Positions 17,590-26,364 of a stretch of DNA of 64,000 nucleotides are shown one piece after another. The stretch spans positions 372,001 to 436,000 of the forward strand of contig JAIXWL010000010.1 in the NCBI GenBank assembly GCA_027491315.1. The letters are read 5' to 3'. How positions within the stretch are numbered: the stretch's first letter is position 1; each line of letters starts with the position of its first letter. Both the position numbers and the translations under genes were made by a program. The notes beneath the pieces are model-generated. The model was not told the origin of the DNA, did no database searches, and saw nothing but the letters and a program-made list of their open reading frames with translations. The DNA comes from Cytophagaceae bacterium (GTDB lineage: Bacteria > Bacteroidota > Bacteroidia > Cytophagales > Spirosomataceae).

Positions 17590-18876
17590 ATGAATAACCA
17601 GAACCCTTCCTTTTTCGACCATAAAATGGAAATTGTTCCTGAATCATCTTTCAAATCCATCATCAAAGTTATTGGTATTGGTGGCGGTGGCTCCAATGCG
17701 GTTCGCCACATGGACAACATGAAGATCAAAGGAGCGGATTTGATTATTTGCAATACAGATTCTCAAGCATTAGCTTCCAACCCAGTTAAGACCAAAATCA
17801 AATTGGGTGAACAAGGCTTAGGAGCAGGAACTGATCCTGAGGTTGGAAAATTAGCTGCCCTAGATAGTATTGAGAAGATCAATGCGGTATTAACCAATGG
17901 TACAGAAATGCTTTTCATTACTGCAGGTATGGGAGGAGGTACAGGAACTGGTGCAGCCCCAGTAGTAGCTGAAATTGCAAGAAAGCGAGGTTTATTGACG
18001 GTTGCTGTCGTAACTGCACCTTATGCTTGGGAAGGCCGAGAGAAAATTCAATATGCACTAACAGGAATTCAAGAATTAAAAACCTATTGCGATACCGTTC
18101 TGGTAGTTATGAACGACAAGCTGGCTCAAATATATGAGAAACTAGCTGTGAAGGATGCCTTTGCAAAAGCAGATGACGTATTAGCCAAAGCCGTTAAGAG
18201 TGTGGTTGATGTCATTGCAAAACCCGGCGATATTAATACGGACTTCATGGATGTGAAAAAAGTATTGAAAAATGCGGGACAAGCTATGATGAGCTCCGCT
18301 TTAGGAAAAGGTGAAGATCGTGCATTCCAGGCCATCGCTGAAGCTTTGGAATCTCCCTTATTAAATTCACAAGAAATTAAAGGGGCTAAACGTATTTTGG
18401 TTACGGTATCAACAAGTTCTGAGCATGCTTTAGTCATGAGTGAACAAAATATCATCATTGAATACCTCAATGCTCGCATCAATGATCAAGCCGACATGGT
18501 GAAATTTGGTTTTTCAACCGATGATGATTTAGGTGAAGATCTATATTTAACGGTAATTGCAGCAGGATTTGAACATGAGCAAAATGCCTTGGATGATTTC
18601 TTGTTCAGTGATACCAGACATTATGGAACTGCCAATAAACCTGCTTCTTTGACCTCCGGGGCAACTGTAGAATTTGATGAGTTTGGAACTACTAGTTCGG
18701 CTCCCACCGAAAGCGAAGAAGTCCGATTCCAAAAGATGGTTGACCATTATAAAAAGGGTGGACCAGATGAAAGTGATTTCGCCATCCCTACCTACCAGAG
18801 AAATCAAATTCCACTGTATGATTTAAGCCGTATTCCACAAGATGAGTGGATTGAAACTCCTTTATATGAGGATTAA
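17590..18876 (+). CDS. ftsZ: FtsZ-family GTPase outside a division cluster
   Basis: A 428-residue FtsZ. The tubulin signature GMGGGTGTG is at 113-121, the GGGGSNAV nucleotide loop at 31-38, and the T7 catalytic loop is intact (NTDFMD), so it should polymerise and hydrolyse GTP. The loop after the first strands is shortened (LGEQGLGAGTDPEVG). The extreme C-terminus is unusual: an IPTYQR stretch like the FtsA/ZipA-binding peptide is followed by about 24 more residues ending in TPLYED. Neighbours are an M28 peptidase and cutC; no ftsA, ftsQ or mur genes are near. It may be a second FtsZ. Confidence 0.88.
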   Translation: MNNQNPSFFDHKMEIVPESSFKSIIKVIGIGGGGSNAVRHMDNMKIKGADLIICNTDSQALASNPVKTKIKLGEQGLGAGTDPEVGKLAALDSIEKINAVLTNGTEMLFITAGMGGGTGTGAAPVVAEIARKRGLLTVAVVTAPYAWEGREKIQYALTGIQELKTYCDTVLVVMNDKLAQIYEKLAVKDAFAKADDVLAKAVKSVVDVIAKPGDINTDFMDVKKVLKNAGQAMMSSALGKGEDRAFQAIAEALESPLLNSQEIKGAKRILVTVSTSSEHALVMSEQNIIIEYLNARINDQADMVKFGFSTDDDLGEDLYLTVIAAGFEHEQNALDDFLFSDTRHYGTANKPASLTSGATVEFDEFGTTSSAPTESEEVRFQKMVDHYKKGGPDESDFAIPTYQRNQIPLYDLSRIPQDEWIETPLYED

Positions 18877-19631
18877 CAATTTCTGATTTTTTGAACGGCT
18901 TCTCGAATGATTTCTTCGCTAGAGTAGGCTACCTCGAATTCTGAAATTTCGGCCACGCCACCCATGGAAATACCCGGTCTTCGATAAATCATGTCGGATT
19001 CTCGGGTCGTACGGGCACTTAGGTGGATGGCATCTACCCCAGCATCTACCAATTGTAGGCAATTTTGTGGATTCACTCCGCTTCCTGCCATAATTTGTAT
19101 GCGACCTTGAGCCGCTTCTACCATGGTAGCGATGGCCTCAATTCCTTCCATGGCTTTGTTTTTTTGACCTGAGGTCAAAATACGGTCAAAACCTAAATCA
19201 ATCAAAGCCTCTATAACTTCTAATGGCTCTCTGGATACATCTATGGCTCGGTGGCAAGTTAGTTCTGCAGATTCTCCTACGATGTATTTTATTTCTTTTA
19301 AAAAGTCAATATCAAGATCTCCTTGGGGAGTTAATGCGCCAATAACTATGCCATGAACCCCCAAAGTTAGGTATTGGTCAATCTCCGCTAGCATGGTTTT
19401 TTTTTCATAGGAATCATAGCAGAAATCCCCTCCTCGGGCTCGCACCATCACATGAATTCCCAAAGAAGTTTGCGATAAGGCCTCTGAAACAAGACCCGCA
19501 GATGGGCTCGTTCCTCCTTCCCAAGGAGAGGCACATAATTCAACTCGATCGGCACCTGCTCGATCGGCTGCCAAACAAGAAAATAAGGAGTAACTACAAA
19601 CTTCAACTGAGAGTGCACGGGATTTTGACAT
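18873..19631 (-). CDS. cutC: CutC family protein
   Basis: A 252-residue TIM-barrel protein of the CutC family, recognisable from SVEVCSYSLFSCLAADRAGADRVELC, MVRARGGDFCY, TCHRAID, RILTSGQ and IMAGSGV. CutC was first linked to copper homeostasis, but its enzymatic role is not settled. Its 3' end overlaps the convergent ftsZ stop by 4 nt. Single-gene transcript by position. Confidence 0.93.
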   Translation of the reverse strand: MSKSRALSVEVCSYSLFSCLAADRAGADRVELCASPWEGGTSPSAGLVSEALSQTSLGIHVMVRARGGDFCYDSYEKKTMLAEIDQYLTLGVHGIVIGALTPQGDLDIDFLKEIKYIVGESAELTCHRAIDVSREPLEVIEALIDLGFDRILTSGQKNKAMEGIEAIATMVEAAQGRIQIMAGSGVNPQNCLQLVDAGVDAIHLSARTTRESDMIYRRPGISMGGVAEISEFEVAYSSEEIIREAVQKIRNC

Positions 19632-19721
19632 AAAAAATAGGGCTCTATAAGCATTAAAACCAGTTTATTTTTATTTATTCAAAATTTAAAAAATAAATCT
19701 TTCATAAATATTTTTTTATTT

Positions 19722-19729
19722 TACTTTTG
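19722..19729 (+). promoter_or_regulatory. -7 promoter element of the DUF2795 gene
   Basis: TACTTTTG matches TAnnTTTG perfectly, with a TTTC (19700-19703) 18 nt upstream as a weak -33. Transcription would start near 19736, leaving a ~75-nt leader. The leader contains a perfect 14-bp palindrome GATTCTTAAGAATC (19747-19760) and a similar ATCTTTAAGAAT downstream. Confidence 0.6.
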
Positions 19730-19810
19730 CAGTCCGATAAATCTTTGATTCTTAAGAATCTAAAAGAGAATAAGGGAAAATTTGAATCTTTAAGAATTAA
19801 AATTAAACAT

Positions 19811-20032
19811 ATGTACTGGACACTAGAACTTGCCTCCTATTTAGAAGATGCACCATGGCCTGCTTCAAAAGATGAATTAATTGACTACGCAATTCGTACA
19901 GGATCTCCCCTAGAAGTAGTAGAGAACTTGCAAGAATTAGAAGACGATGGACAACCTTTTGAGAGCATCGAAGAGATTTGGCCGGACTACCCTACCAAAG
20001 ATGACTTCTTCTTCAATGAGGACGAATATTAA
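19811..20032 (+). CDS. DUF2795 family protein
   Basis: A 73-residue acidic protein starting at the ATG at 19811. An upstream TTG start at 19727 is rejected because it would lie inside the promoter. The sequence MYWTLELASYLEDAPWPASK and the following helix-turn segments match the small DUF2795 proteins conserved in Bacteroidota. The C-terminus is strongly acidic (FFFNEDEY). Function unknown. It overlaps the convergent glpD stop by 4 nt and its terminator lies within glpD. Confidence 0.88.
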   Translation: MYWTLELASYLEDAPWPASKDELIDYAIRTGSPLEVVENLQELEDDGQPFESIEEIWPDYPTKDDFFFNEDEY

Positions 20033-21612
20033 TGAAAGGAGGCGAAAGCCTCTTTTTTTATGTCCTTTATCAATTGCCCCTTGGCTTGATCTCTCAAACT
20101 AATCCCCCAACGGCGATATAAAATATCCTCCCAACATTCCGCCATTTCGTAGTTCTTCAAATAATTCAGCTCACCTTGCAAATAGGGCAAATCTTTATGA
20201 ATTAATTCCAATCCTTCTTTTTCTTTTTCACAATACTCTAGCACCTTGATGGCATGAAATCCATAAACCTCTCGAAGGTGAGTAGCAGTCATTTCATTGA
20301 TTTTCAACGAATTGATACGTTGTTGCCAAGTCCCTTCATCCATTTTTTCACCTCCGAATAATACGTAGTCTTTGGTCTTACAGACTTGCTTGGAGCGGTG
20401 AAGTACTTCTTCCTCTAAAACGTCCATGGTATCTTGGGCCATCACTCGGTAGGTAGTCCATTTCCCCCCCATAATACTGACCAATTTACTTCTTTGATCC
20501 ACTTCTACTTCATGATCTCGCACCAATGATTTGGTGTCCGATTGCATGGCATCGGATAAACCAACTTGCAATAAAGGTCTTTGTCCAACAAAGCCCGAAC
20601 TTATGTCTTGCTTAGTCGCCTTATTAAGGGCAAAACGATTAAAATAATCGAGCAAATATTCCTCTTCTTGCGCCTGAATAGCAGGATCTTCTTGCAAGTC
20701 ATCGGGTTCGTCCGTTGTACCAACTAGTACATAATCCCTCCATGGAATAATGAATACCACCCGACCATCATCTGTTTTAGGAATCAATAATGCAGTATCT
20801 CCCGACCAAAAAGCTTTAGGTAAAACTATGTGGGCTCCCCGAGAAACCTTCATTCTTGGTTTCAGTTTAAGGTTAGCCAAATGACGAATATGATCGGTAA
20901 AAGGTCCCGTGGCATTCACTACCACTTTACAAGAAACCTCATGCTCCTCTCCCGAAATTAAATCTTTAAAATGTACCTTTTTAATTTTTAGACTTTTAGG
21001 ACTTAAACCAAAATGGCTTAGTTCACAATAATTTAAAATAGCCGCACCCTCTTTTTCAGCCGATTGAACTATGGCCAAAGCATAACGAGCGTCATTTAGC
21101 TGGCCATCATAATAAAGTATACCTCCAGACATCCCTTTCACCTGAAGATTAGGCACCAGTTGCTCCATTTGATGCTTACCAAGACCCTGGCTATTTTTCA
21201 AATTGGTCACACCAGAAATACGATCATACAACCACATGCCAATTCCATAGTAAATGCGATCCCACCAAGAATAGCATGGAGTTAATAAGGCAAGTGAATG
21301 TGCCAAATGAGGGGCGTTTTGTAGCATCACTTTTCTTTCATGTAATGCCTTATAAACCATTTTAAATTGTTGCCAATCTAAATTGCGGACAGCTTGTTCT
21401 AAATAGCGAACTCCCCCATGAACCAATTTGGTTGATTTGGAAGAAGTTTGACCAGCAAAATCGCCCTTTTCAATCAATAATACTTTATAGCCCCGCAATA
21501 CGGCATCCAAGGCCACCCCTGCACCCGTTGCTCCACCCCCTATGATACAAATATCATATTCAGACTCATTGGCTTTAATTTTTTGAAATTGATCTATTCT
21601 GGAAAATGCCAT
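20029..21612 (-). CDS. glpD: Glycerol-3-phosphate dehydrogenase (FAD, respiratory)
   Basis: A 527-residue GlpD. The FAD-binding GGGATG is at 25-30, followed by the family stretch SSKSTKLVHGGVRYLEQ. The DAO fold and a C-terminal helical domain complete a normal length. It oxidises glycerol-3-phosphate to dihydroxyacetone phosphate at the inner membrane and feeds electrons to quinone. It works with GlpF and GlpK (32.7-34.9 kb) in glycerol use, although it is 11 kb away. The last codons overlap the DUF2795 terminator. Confidence 0.95.
   Translation of the reverse strand: MAFSRIDQFQKIKANESEYDICIIGGGATGAGVALDAVLRGYKVLLIEKGDFAGQTSSKSTKLVHGGVRYLEQAVRNLDWQQFKMVYKALHERKVMLQNAPHLAHSLALLTPCYSWWDRIYYGIGMWLYDRISGVTNLKNSQGLGKHQMEQLVPNLQVKGMSGGILYYDGQLNDARYALAIVQSAEKEGAAILNYCELSHFGLSPKSLKIKKVHFKDLISGEEHEVSCKVVVNATGPFTDHIRHLANLKLKPRMKVSRGAHIVLPKAFWSGDTALLIPKTDDGRVVFIIPWRDYVLVGTTDEPDDLQEDPAIQAQEEEYLLDYFNRFALNKATKQDISSGFVGQRPLLQVGLSDAMQSDTKSLVRDHEVEVDQRSKLVSIMGGKWTTYRVMAQDTMDVLEEEVLHRSKQVCKTKDYVLFGGEKMDEGTWQQRINSLKINEMTATHLREVYGFHAIKVLEYCEKEKEGLELIHKDLPYLQGELNYLKNYEMAECWEDILYRRWGISLRDQAKGQLIKDIKKEAFASFH
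20035..20059 (+). terminator. Rho-independent terminator lying inside the glpD 3' end
   Basis: Stem AAAGGAGGC-type (20035-20043) / GCCTCTTTT (20048-20056), closed by a GAAA tetraloop and followed by a T-run to 20059. It directly follows the DUF2795 stop codon and at the same time encodes the last residues of glpD on the other strand. Confidence 0.85.
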
Positions 21613-21697
21613 GTACTAAATTTATGCTTGAAAAATCCGCAATCCGACGAATTTACTAAAGATTCAGGAAAATAAAACCGAAAAGATTCCATTAATA

Positions 21698-21729
21698 TTG
21701 ATATAAATGAAAGAGATTTTATAATTTTG
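21698..21729 (+). promoter_or_regulatory. Promoter of the TPR-ribH-lysC-serS run
   Basis: TTG at 21698-21700 and TAATTTTG at 21722-21729 are separated by 21 nt, matching the Bacteroidota pattern TTTG-N(19-21)-TAnnTTTG well. The first start codon is about 70 nt downstream. Confidence 0.65.
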
Positions 21730-21802
21730 CAAACCTTTCATGGGCCTATACCCATTTGAATGAAAGGGCAATACAATTAGACTCCTGGAATAAGGACGTA
21801 AT

Positions 21803-22480
21803 ATGGCAAAGAAAGAAACTAAAGAAACGATTGAAATTATTGAAAGCCCAGAGGCATTACAACAAGAGTTGAGCAAGGTCACTGGATTTTTTGAAAAAAA
21901 TAAAACCTCAGTATTAGGATTAGGTGCCATTATCGTGGCCCTAGTGGTAGGAACTTTAGGTTACAAGTGGTACACCCAGACACAAGATGAGGAAGGTGAG
22001 AAGAAATTATTCAAAGCGGTTTATTCCTTTGAAGCTGATTCTTTATCCAAAGCCACGAAAGATTTAGCCAAGATTTCTGACGAATTTGGAGGAAATACTC
22101 AAAATTTAGCGGATTTATACCAAGGAATTGCCTTATTGAAACAAGGTAAATTTGACCAATCCATTGAAAAGTTGAAAAACTTTAGCAGTGGAGATTTATT
22201 GGTACAAGCTAGAGCCTATTCCTTAATCGGGGATGCTTATGTAGAAAAGAAATCGTATGCAGAAGCCATTGATTATTATAAAAAAGCAGCTGATTATAAG
22301 CCTAATAAATTCTTTACTCCTACTTATCTGTTAAAATTAGCTACGGCCTATGAAGCTAATAAACAAGGAAAAGAGGCTTTAGCTGCTTATACTGATATCA
22401 CGGAAAAATTCCCGGAGTCGGCAGAAGCTGTACCTGCTAAGAAATATAAAGCTCAATTAGAAAGCTCTATCTCTGAATAA
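21803..22480 (+). CDS. Membrane-anchored TPR protein (YfgM-like)
   Basis: A 225-residue protein with a charged cytoplasmic N-terminus, one membrane helix (about 37-55) and a periplasmic TPR domain with repeats such as DLYQGIALLKQGKFDQSIEKL and AYSLIGDAYVEKKSYAEAIDYYKKAADYKP. The layout resembles YfgM, a periplasmic chaperone partner of the translocon, but similarity may be only architectural. First gene of a plus-strand run with ribH, which it precedes by 72 nt. Confidence 0.82.
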   Translation: MAKKETKETIEIIESPEALQQELSKVTGFFEKNKTSVLGLGAIIVALVVGTLGYKWYTQTQDEEGEKKLFKAVYSFEADSLSKATKDLAKISDEFGGNTQNLADLYQGIALLKQGKFDQSIEKLKNFSSGDLLVQARAYSLIGDAYVEKKSYAEAIDYYKKAADYKPNKFFTPTYLLKLATAYEANKQGKEALAAYTDITEKFPESAEAVPAKKYKAQLESSISE

Positions 22481-22502
22481 TTAGATAAATTTTTATATCA
22501 GG

Positions 22503-22532
22503 AAGGGATAAGAGCAGCAGCTTTTATCCCTT
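22503..22532 (+). terminator. Hairpin between the TPR gene and ribH
   Basis: Stem AAGGGATAA (22503-22511) / TTATCCCTT (22524-22532) with a 12-nt loop, followed by ATTGTTTT. It may partly terminate or stabilise the TPR transcript. I see no FMN riboswitch features around it. Confidence 0.55.
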
Positions 22533-22552
22533 ATTGTTTTAACCCATTCAAG

Positions 22553-23029
22553 ATGTCTTCCCAACATAAAAATTTAAGTGATTTTTCTACAGAAAGTCTA
22601 CCTGACATTCAACAAAAGCAATTCGCCTTGGTCGTGTCGGAATGGAATACGGAAGTAACGGAAGCATTGTACCAGGGCTGCGTAGACACCTTATTAGCCC
22701 ATGGGGCTCAAGAGGAATTCATCCATCGAGTTCAAGTACCTGGCAGTTTCGAATTAAGTTTAGGGGCTCAAAAATTGGCTCAAAAACCAGAAATTGATGC
22801 TGTCATTTGTTTAGGTTGTGTCATTCAAGGTGAGACTCGTCATTTTGATTTTATCTGCGATGCCGTAGCCAAAGGAATTACGGATGTAAGTTTAAAATAT
22901 GATAAACCTGTGATTTTTGGGGTTTTAACACCCAATAGCCAGGAACAAGCAATGGATCGAGCGGGAGGAAAACATGGAAACAAAGGCGATGAAGCGGCCA
23001 TAACTGCCATTAAAATGCTAGCTATATAA
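22553..23029 (+). CDS. ribH: 6,7-dimethyl-8-ribityllumazine synthase
   Basis: A 158-residue lumazine synthase. VVSEWNTEVTEAL (substrate-binding N-terminal strand), VPGSFELSLGA, CLGCVIQGETRHFDFICDAVAKGI with the catalytic His, and a final GNKGDEAA helix are all present. It joins the ribityl-aminouracil with 3,4-dihydroxy-2-butanone-4-phosphate in riboflavin synthesis, assembling as an icosahedral or pentameric shell. The other rib genes are not in the window. Confidence 0.95.
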   Translation: MSSQHKNLSDFSTESLPDIQQKQFALVVSEWNTEVTEALYQGCVDTLLAHGAQEEFIHRVQVPGSFELSLGAQKLAQKPEIDAVICLGCVIQGETRHFDFICDAVAKGITDVSLKYDKPVIFGVLTPNSQEQAMDRAGGKHGNKGDEAAITAIKMLAI

Positions 23030-23048
23030 ACCCATAATACAACACCAT

Positions 23049-24371
23049 ATGCAAGTTTGGAAATTTGGAGGTACCTCCGTTGGAAAACCAGAAAGAATGA
23101 AGTCGATCCGTCAACTTATCACGGAAGATGGAAAAGCCAAAATCGTGGTATTATCAGCACTTTCAGGAAGTACTAATTCCTTATTATCTATATCAGAATC
23201 TTTATTGGCTGGTCAAATTACGGAAGCTCAAAGCAAGGCAAAAGCATTGCGTGATCATTATGATGTTTTTTTATCAGAATTATATCAAACAGAGCAAGGC
23301 TTAGCCAAAGGGAAAGCCATTGTCGAAAAAGAATTTACTTTTATTGATCAATTAATTGCAACCAAGCCCTATGGCACCAAGCAGGAAAAGGAAATGGTCG
23401 CCTTAGGTGAATTATTGTCCACACAAATATTTGAGGCATATCTACAAGAAGAGGGGGTGAACTCCCTATTACTTCCTGCTTTGGATTTTATGGTGATTGA
23501 TGCCGATAATGAGCCAATCTTAAAGAAAATTGAAGAGAATTTAGGTGCTATTTTGGCCAAAGAACCTAATAAGCAAATTTATATTACCCAAGGTTTTATC
23601 TGCCGTAATCCCCAAGGAGAAGTGGATAACTTGAAACGTGGTGGGTCGGATTATACAGCTTCATTGATTGGAGGAGCCATTGCTGCGGAGGAGGTTCAAA
23701 TTTGGACGGATATTGATGGAATGCATAACAATGATCCGCGTATCGTGAAGAACACCTTCCCAATCAGAGAATTATCCTTTGCCGAAGCAGCAGAATTAGC
23801 CTATTTCGGGGCCAAAATTCTACATCCAAGCACCATTACACCTGCCAAATTAAAAGGAGTACCGGTTCGTTTAAAAAATACGATGGAGCCAAGCGCCTAT
23901 GGTACATTGATTTCTGAAAAATCTACGGATGTTGAAATTAAGGCCATTGCTGCCAAGGATAATATTACCGCTATTTACATTCACTCAACCCGGATGTTGA
24001 ATGCCTATGGTTTCTTGAAACGCGTATTTGAAGTGTTTGAAAAATATAAAACTCCTGTGGATATGATTACCACTTCGGAGGTTTCTGTATCGGTAACCAT
24101 AGACCAAACTACCCATTTAGATTCCATCATGAGTGAGTTGAGGGAATTTGCCGAATTGGAAGATCCCGATAAAGACCAAGTGATTATTTGTATTGTAGGA
24201 AATTTCTGGGCAGACAAAGAAGGTATTGCCATCAAAGTATTAAATGCCATGAAAAACATTCCAATTAGGATGATTTCTTATGGAGCTTCTGAGCACAATA
24301 TCTCCCTTTTGGTAGATGCCAAACATAAAAATGAGTCTTTAAATGCCTTAAACGAAGGTTTATTCTTCTAA
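23049..24371 (+). CDS. lysC: Aspartokinase (monofunctional)
   Basis: A 440-residue aspartate kinase. KFGGTSVG is at residues 5-12, the GGSDYTA motif at about 200 and TDIDGM for substrate and ATP binding. Two C-terminal ACT domains (about 300-440) provide likely feedback control by lysine and/or threonine. It catalyses the first step to lysine, threonine, methionine and diaminopimelate. There is no homoserine-dehydrogenase fusion. It starts 19 nt after ribH and 10 nt before serS. Confidence 0.93.
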   Translation: MQVWKFGGTSVGKPERMKSIRQLITEDGKAKIVVLSALSGSTNSLLSISESLLAGQITEAQSKAKALRDHYDVFLSELYQTEQGLAKGKAIVEKEFTFIDQLIATKPYGTKQEKEMVALGELLSTQIFEAYLQEEGVNSLLLPALDFMVIDADNEPILKKIEENLGAILAKEPNKQIYITQGFICRNPQGEVDNLKRGGSDYTASLIGGAIAAEEVQIWTDIDGMHNNDPRIVKNTFPIRELSFAEAAELAYFGAKILHPSTITPAKLKGVPVRLKNTMEPSAYGTLISEKSTDVEIKAIAAKDNITAIYIHSTRMLNAYGFLKRVFEVFEKYKTPVDMITTSEVSVSVTIDQTTHLDSIMSELREFAELEDPDKDQVIICIVGNFWADKEGIAIKVLNAMKNIPIRMISYGASEHNISLLVDAKHKNESLNALNEGLFF

Positions 24372-24381
24372 AATCAATCCT

Positions 24382-25653
24382 ATGCTAACGCTAGCTTTTA
24401 TCCGTGCTAATACTGAAGTAACCATTCAAGGTTTACAGAAAAAACGTTTTTTTGAAGCTGAAAAGGTTGTTGAGCAATTGATTTCCTTAGATGACAAACG
24501 TAAAACATTATTACAACAGGCAGAGCAAGCTTTAGAAAAATCCAATGCCGCCGCCAAGGAAATTGGCGCTTTAATGAAAAATGGACAAGCTGATTTGGCT
24601 GAATCCAAAAAAGCAGAGACGGCCGTGCTAAAGGCTAGTATCAAAGAATTAGGTGAGGCTGCCAAAAGTGCCGAGCAAGAAGTATATGAATTACTTGTCA
24701 CCTTACCAAACCTTCCCCATCATTCTGTGCCGCAAGGAAAAACAGCAGAGGATAATGAAGTGGTTTTCAGCTGGGGCAACATCCCTTCTTTAGGGGAAGC
24801 AGCTCAGCCGCATTGGGATTTGATTAAGCAATATGACATCATTGATTTTGAATTAGGAAACAAAATCACAGGAGCAGGTTTTCCTGTATATAAAGGTAAA
24901 GGGGCGCGCTTACAACGAGCTTTGATTAATTTCTTTTTAGATGAGGCAATCAAAGCCGGCTATTACGAAATTCAACCTCCTATTTTGATAAATGAGGATT
25001 CCGGTTTTGGTACAGGTCAATTACCCGATAAAGAGGGTCAAATGTATGTGACCAAAGAAGAGGGGCTTTATTTAATCCCAACTGCAGAAGTTCCTATTAC
25101 CAATTTGTATCGCGATGTAATTGTGAATGAGAAAGAACTACCCATCAAAAATGTGGGTCATACACCTTGTTTCCGCCGTGAGGCTGGATCATGGGGTGCC
25201 CATGTGCGTGGTTTAAATCGTTTACATCAATTTGATAAAATTGAGATTGTACAAATTCATAAACCGGAGACTTCTTATCAGGCCTTGGAGGAAATGTCTC
25301 AGCATGTTCAAGGCTTATTGCAAAAAATGGAATTACCATATCGAGTATTACGTCTTTGTGGTGGCGATATGGGTTTTGCTTCGGCTTTGACTTATGATAT
25401 GGAAGTATGGTCTGCGGCTCAAGGCCGTTGGTTAGAGGTTAGTTCTGTCTCAAATTTTGAAACTTTTCAAGCAAACCGCTTAAAATTACGTACCAAAGTA
25501 GATGGTAAGTCTATCTTATGCCATACTTTAAATGGCTCTGCTTTGGCACTCCCTCGCATAGTAGCAGCTATTTTGGAAAATAACCAAGGTCCCAATGGCA
25601 TAAAGATTCCTGCCGTTTTAGTTCCTTATTGTGGTTTTGAATACATTAACTAA
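24382..25653 (+). CDS. serS: Seryl-tRNA synthetase
   Basis: A 423-residue class II synthetase. The N-terminal coiled-coil arm (about 25-105) binds the long variable arm of tRNA-Ser. The catalytic core has TAEVPITNLYRD, the motif 2 loop FRREAGSWGAHVRGLNRLHQFDKIE and the motif 3 stretch TLNGSALALPRIVAAILEN. The motif 2 loop has RREAGSWGAH where many relatives have RSEAGSAGRD, a pattern I believe is usual for this phylum. The 3' end overlaps the response-regulator gene by 8 nt. Confidence 0.95.
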   Translation: MLTLAFIRANTEVTIQGLQKKRFFEAEKVVEQLISLDDKRKTLLQQAEQALEKSNAAAKEIGALMKNGQADLAESKKAETAVLKASIKELGEAAKSAEQEVYELLVTLPNLPHHSVPQGKTAEDNEVVFSWGNIPSLGEAAQPHWDLIKQYDIIDFELGNKITGAGFPVYKGKGARLQRALINFFLDEAIKAGYYEIQPPILINEDSGFGTGQLPDKEGQMYVTKEEGLYLIPTAEVPITNLYRDVIVNEKELPIKNVGHTPCFRREAGSWGAHVRGLNRLHQFDKIEIVQIHKPETSYQALEEMSQHVQGLLQKMELPYRVLRLCGGDMGFASALTYDMEVWSAAQGRWLEVSSVSNFETFQANRLKLRTKVDGKSILCHTLNGSALALPRIVAAILENNQGPNGIKIPAVLVPYCGFEYIN

Positions 25654-26353
25654 GACCTTCCACACTTAATCGAAAACCTTCGCCGTGCAGATTAATCAGC
25701 TGTACGCGAGGGTCTTCTTTCAACATTTTACGGAGTTTGGTCATGTAAACATCCATACTTCGAGCGTTGAAATAAGTATCATCTCCCCAAATCAATTTCA
25801 AGGCATAACTTCTACTGACTGGCCTTCCCAAATTTTCACACAGCAATTTCATCAGGTCATTTTCTTTGGGAGTAAACTTTTGTTCAGTTTGACCCAAAAC
25901 TATTTTCATTTTTTGAGGAAAATAAACAAAATCGCCAAGATTGACCTCCTCGGCTAAACTTGGCACCGACTTCCCAGAATGCGTTCTTCTTAAAACCGCT
26001 TCAATTCGAGCAACCAATACATCCATGGAAAATGGTTTAGTCAAATAATCATCTGCCCCGACTTTAAAACCTTGAAGGGTATCTTCTTCCATGGATTTGG
26101 CAGTAAGAAAAATTATAGGGACATCCAAGTGAGTAGCCCTAATATCCTTAGCTAAAGAAAACCCATCTTTTTTAGGCATCATGACATCTAGTAAACAAAT
26201 ATCAAATGCCTCTTTGACAAACTTATCCAATGCTTCATCTCCATTTTGAGCCCATTGAACTTCATAACCCTTCTTTTTTAAGAATTCTGACAATAACAAT
26301 CCTAGATTAGGATCATCTTCAGCTAATAAAATGGATGGTCGACTATTTTCCAT
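25646..26353 (-). CDS. OmpR-family response regulator
   Basis: A 235-residue regulator. The receiver domain has acidic residues EDD at 12-14, the phosphorylated Asp at 56 (LLDVMMP), a conserved Thr in FLTAKS and Lys in YLTKPF. A winged-helix DNA-binding domain follows (about 130-232). It forms a pair with the histidine kinase gene 11 nt upstream and resembles RprY of Bacteroidota. Target genes are unknown; the divergent exported protein at 28398 is a natural candidate. Confidence 0.93.
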   Translation of the reverse strand: MENSRPSILLAEDDPNLGLLLSEFLKKKGYEVQWAQNGDEALDKFVKEAFDICLLDVMMPKKDGFSLAKDIRATHLDVPIIFLTAKSMEEDTLQGFKVGADDYLTKPFSMDVLVARIEAVLRRTHSGKSVPSLAEEVNLGDFVYFPQKMKIVLGQTEQKFTPKENDLMKLLCENLGRPVSRSYALKLIWGDDTYFNARSMDVYMTKLRKMLKEDPRVQLINLHGEGFRLSVEGLS

Positions 26354-26364
26354 ATTAAATGAAA

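Noticed and set aside
19727..19810. N-terminal extension of the DUF2795 protein from a TTG
   Set aside because: The TTG is part of the -7 promoter element, and homologues as I know them start at MYWTLEL.
22481..22552. Possible FMN riboswitch before ribH
   Set aside because: Only 72 nt with one simple hairpin; the RFN element is about twice as long and has conserved junction sequences that are absent.
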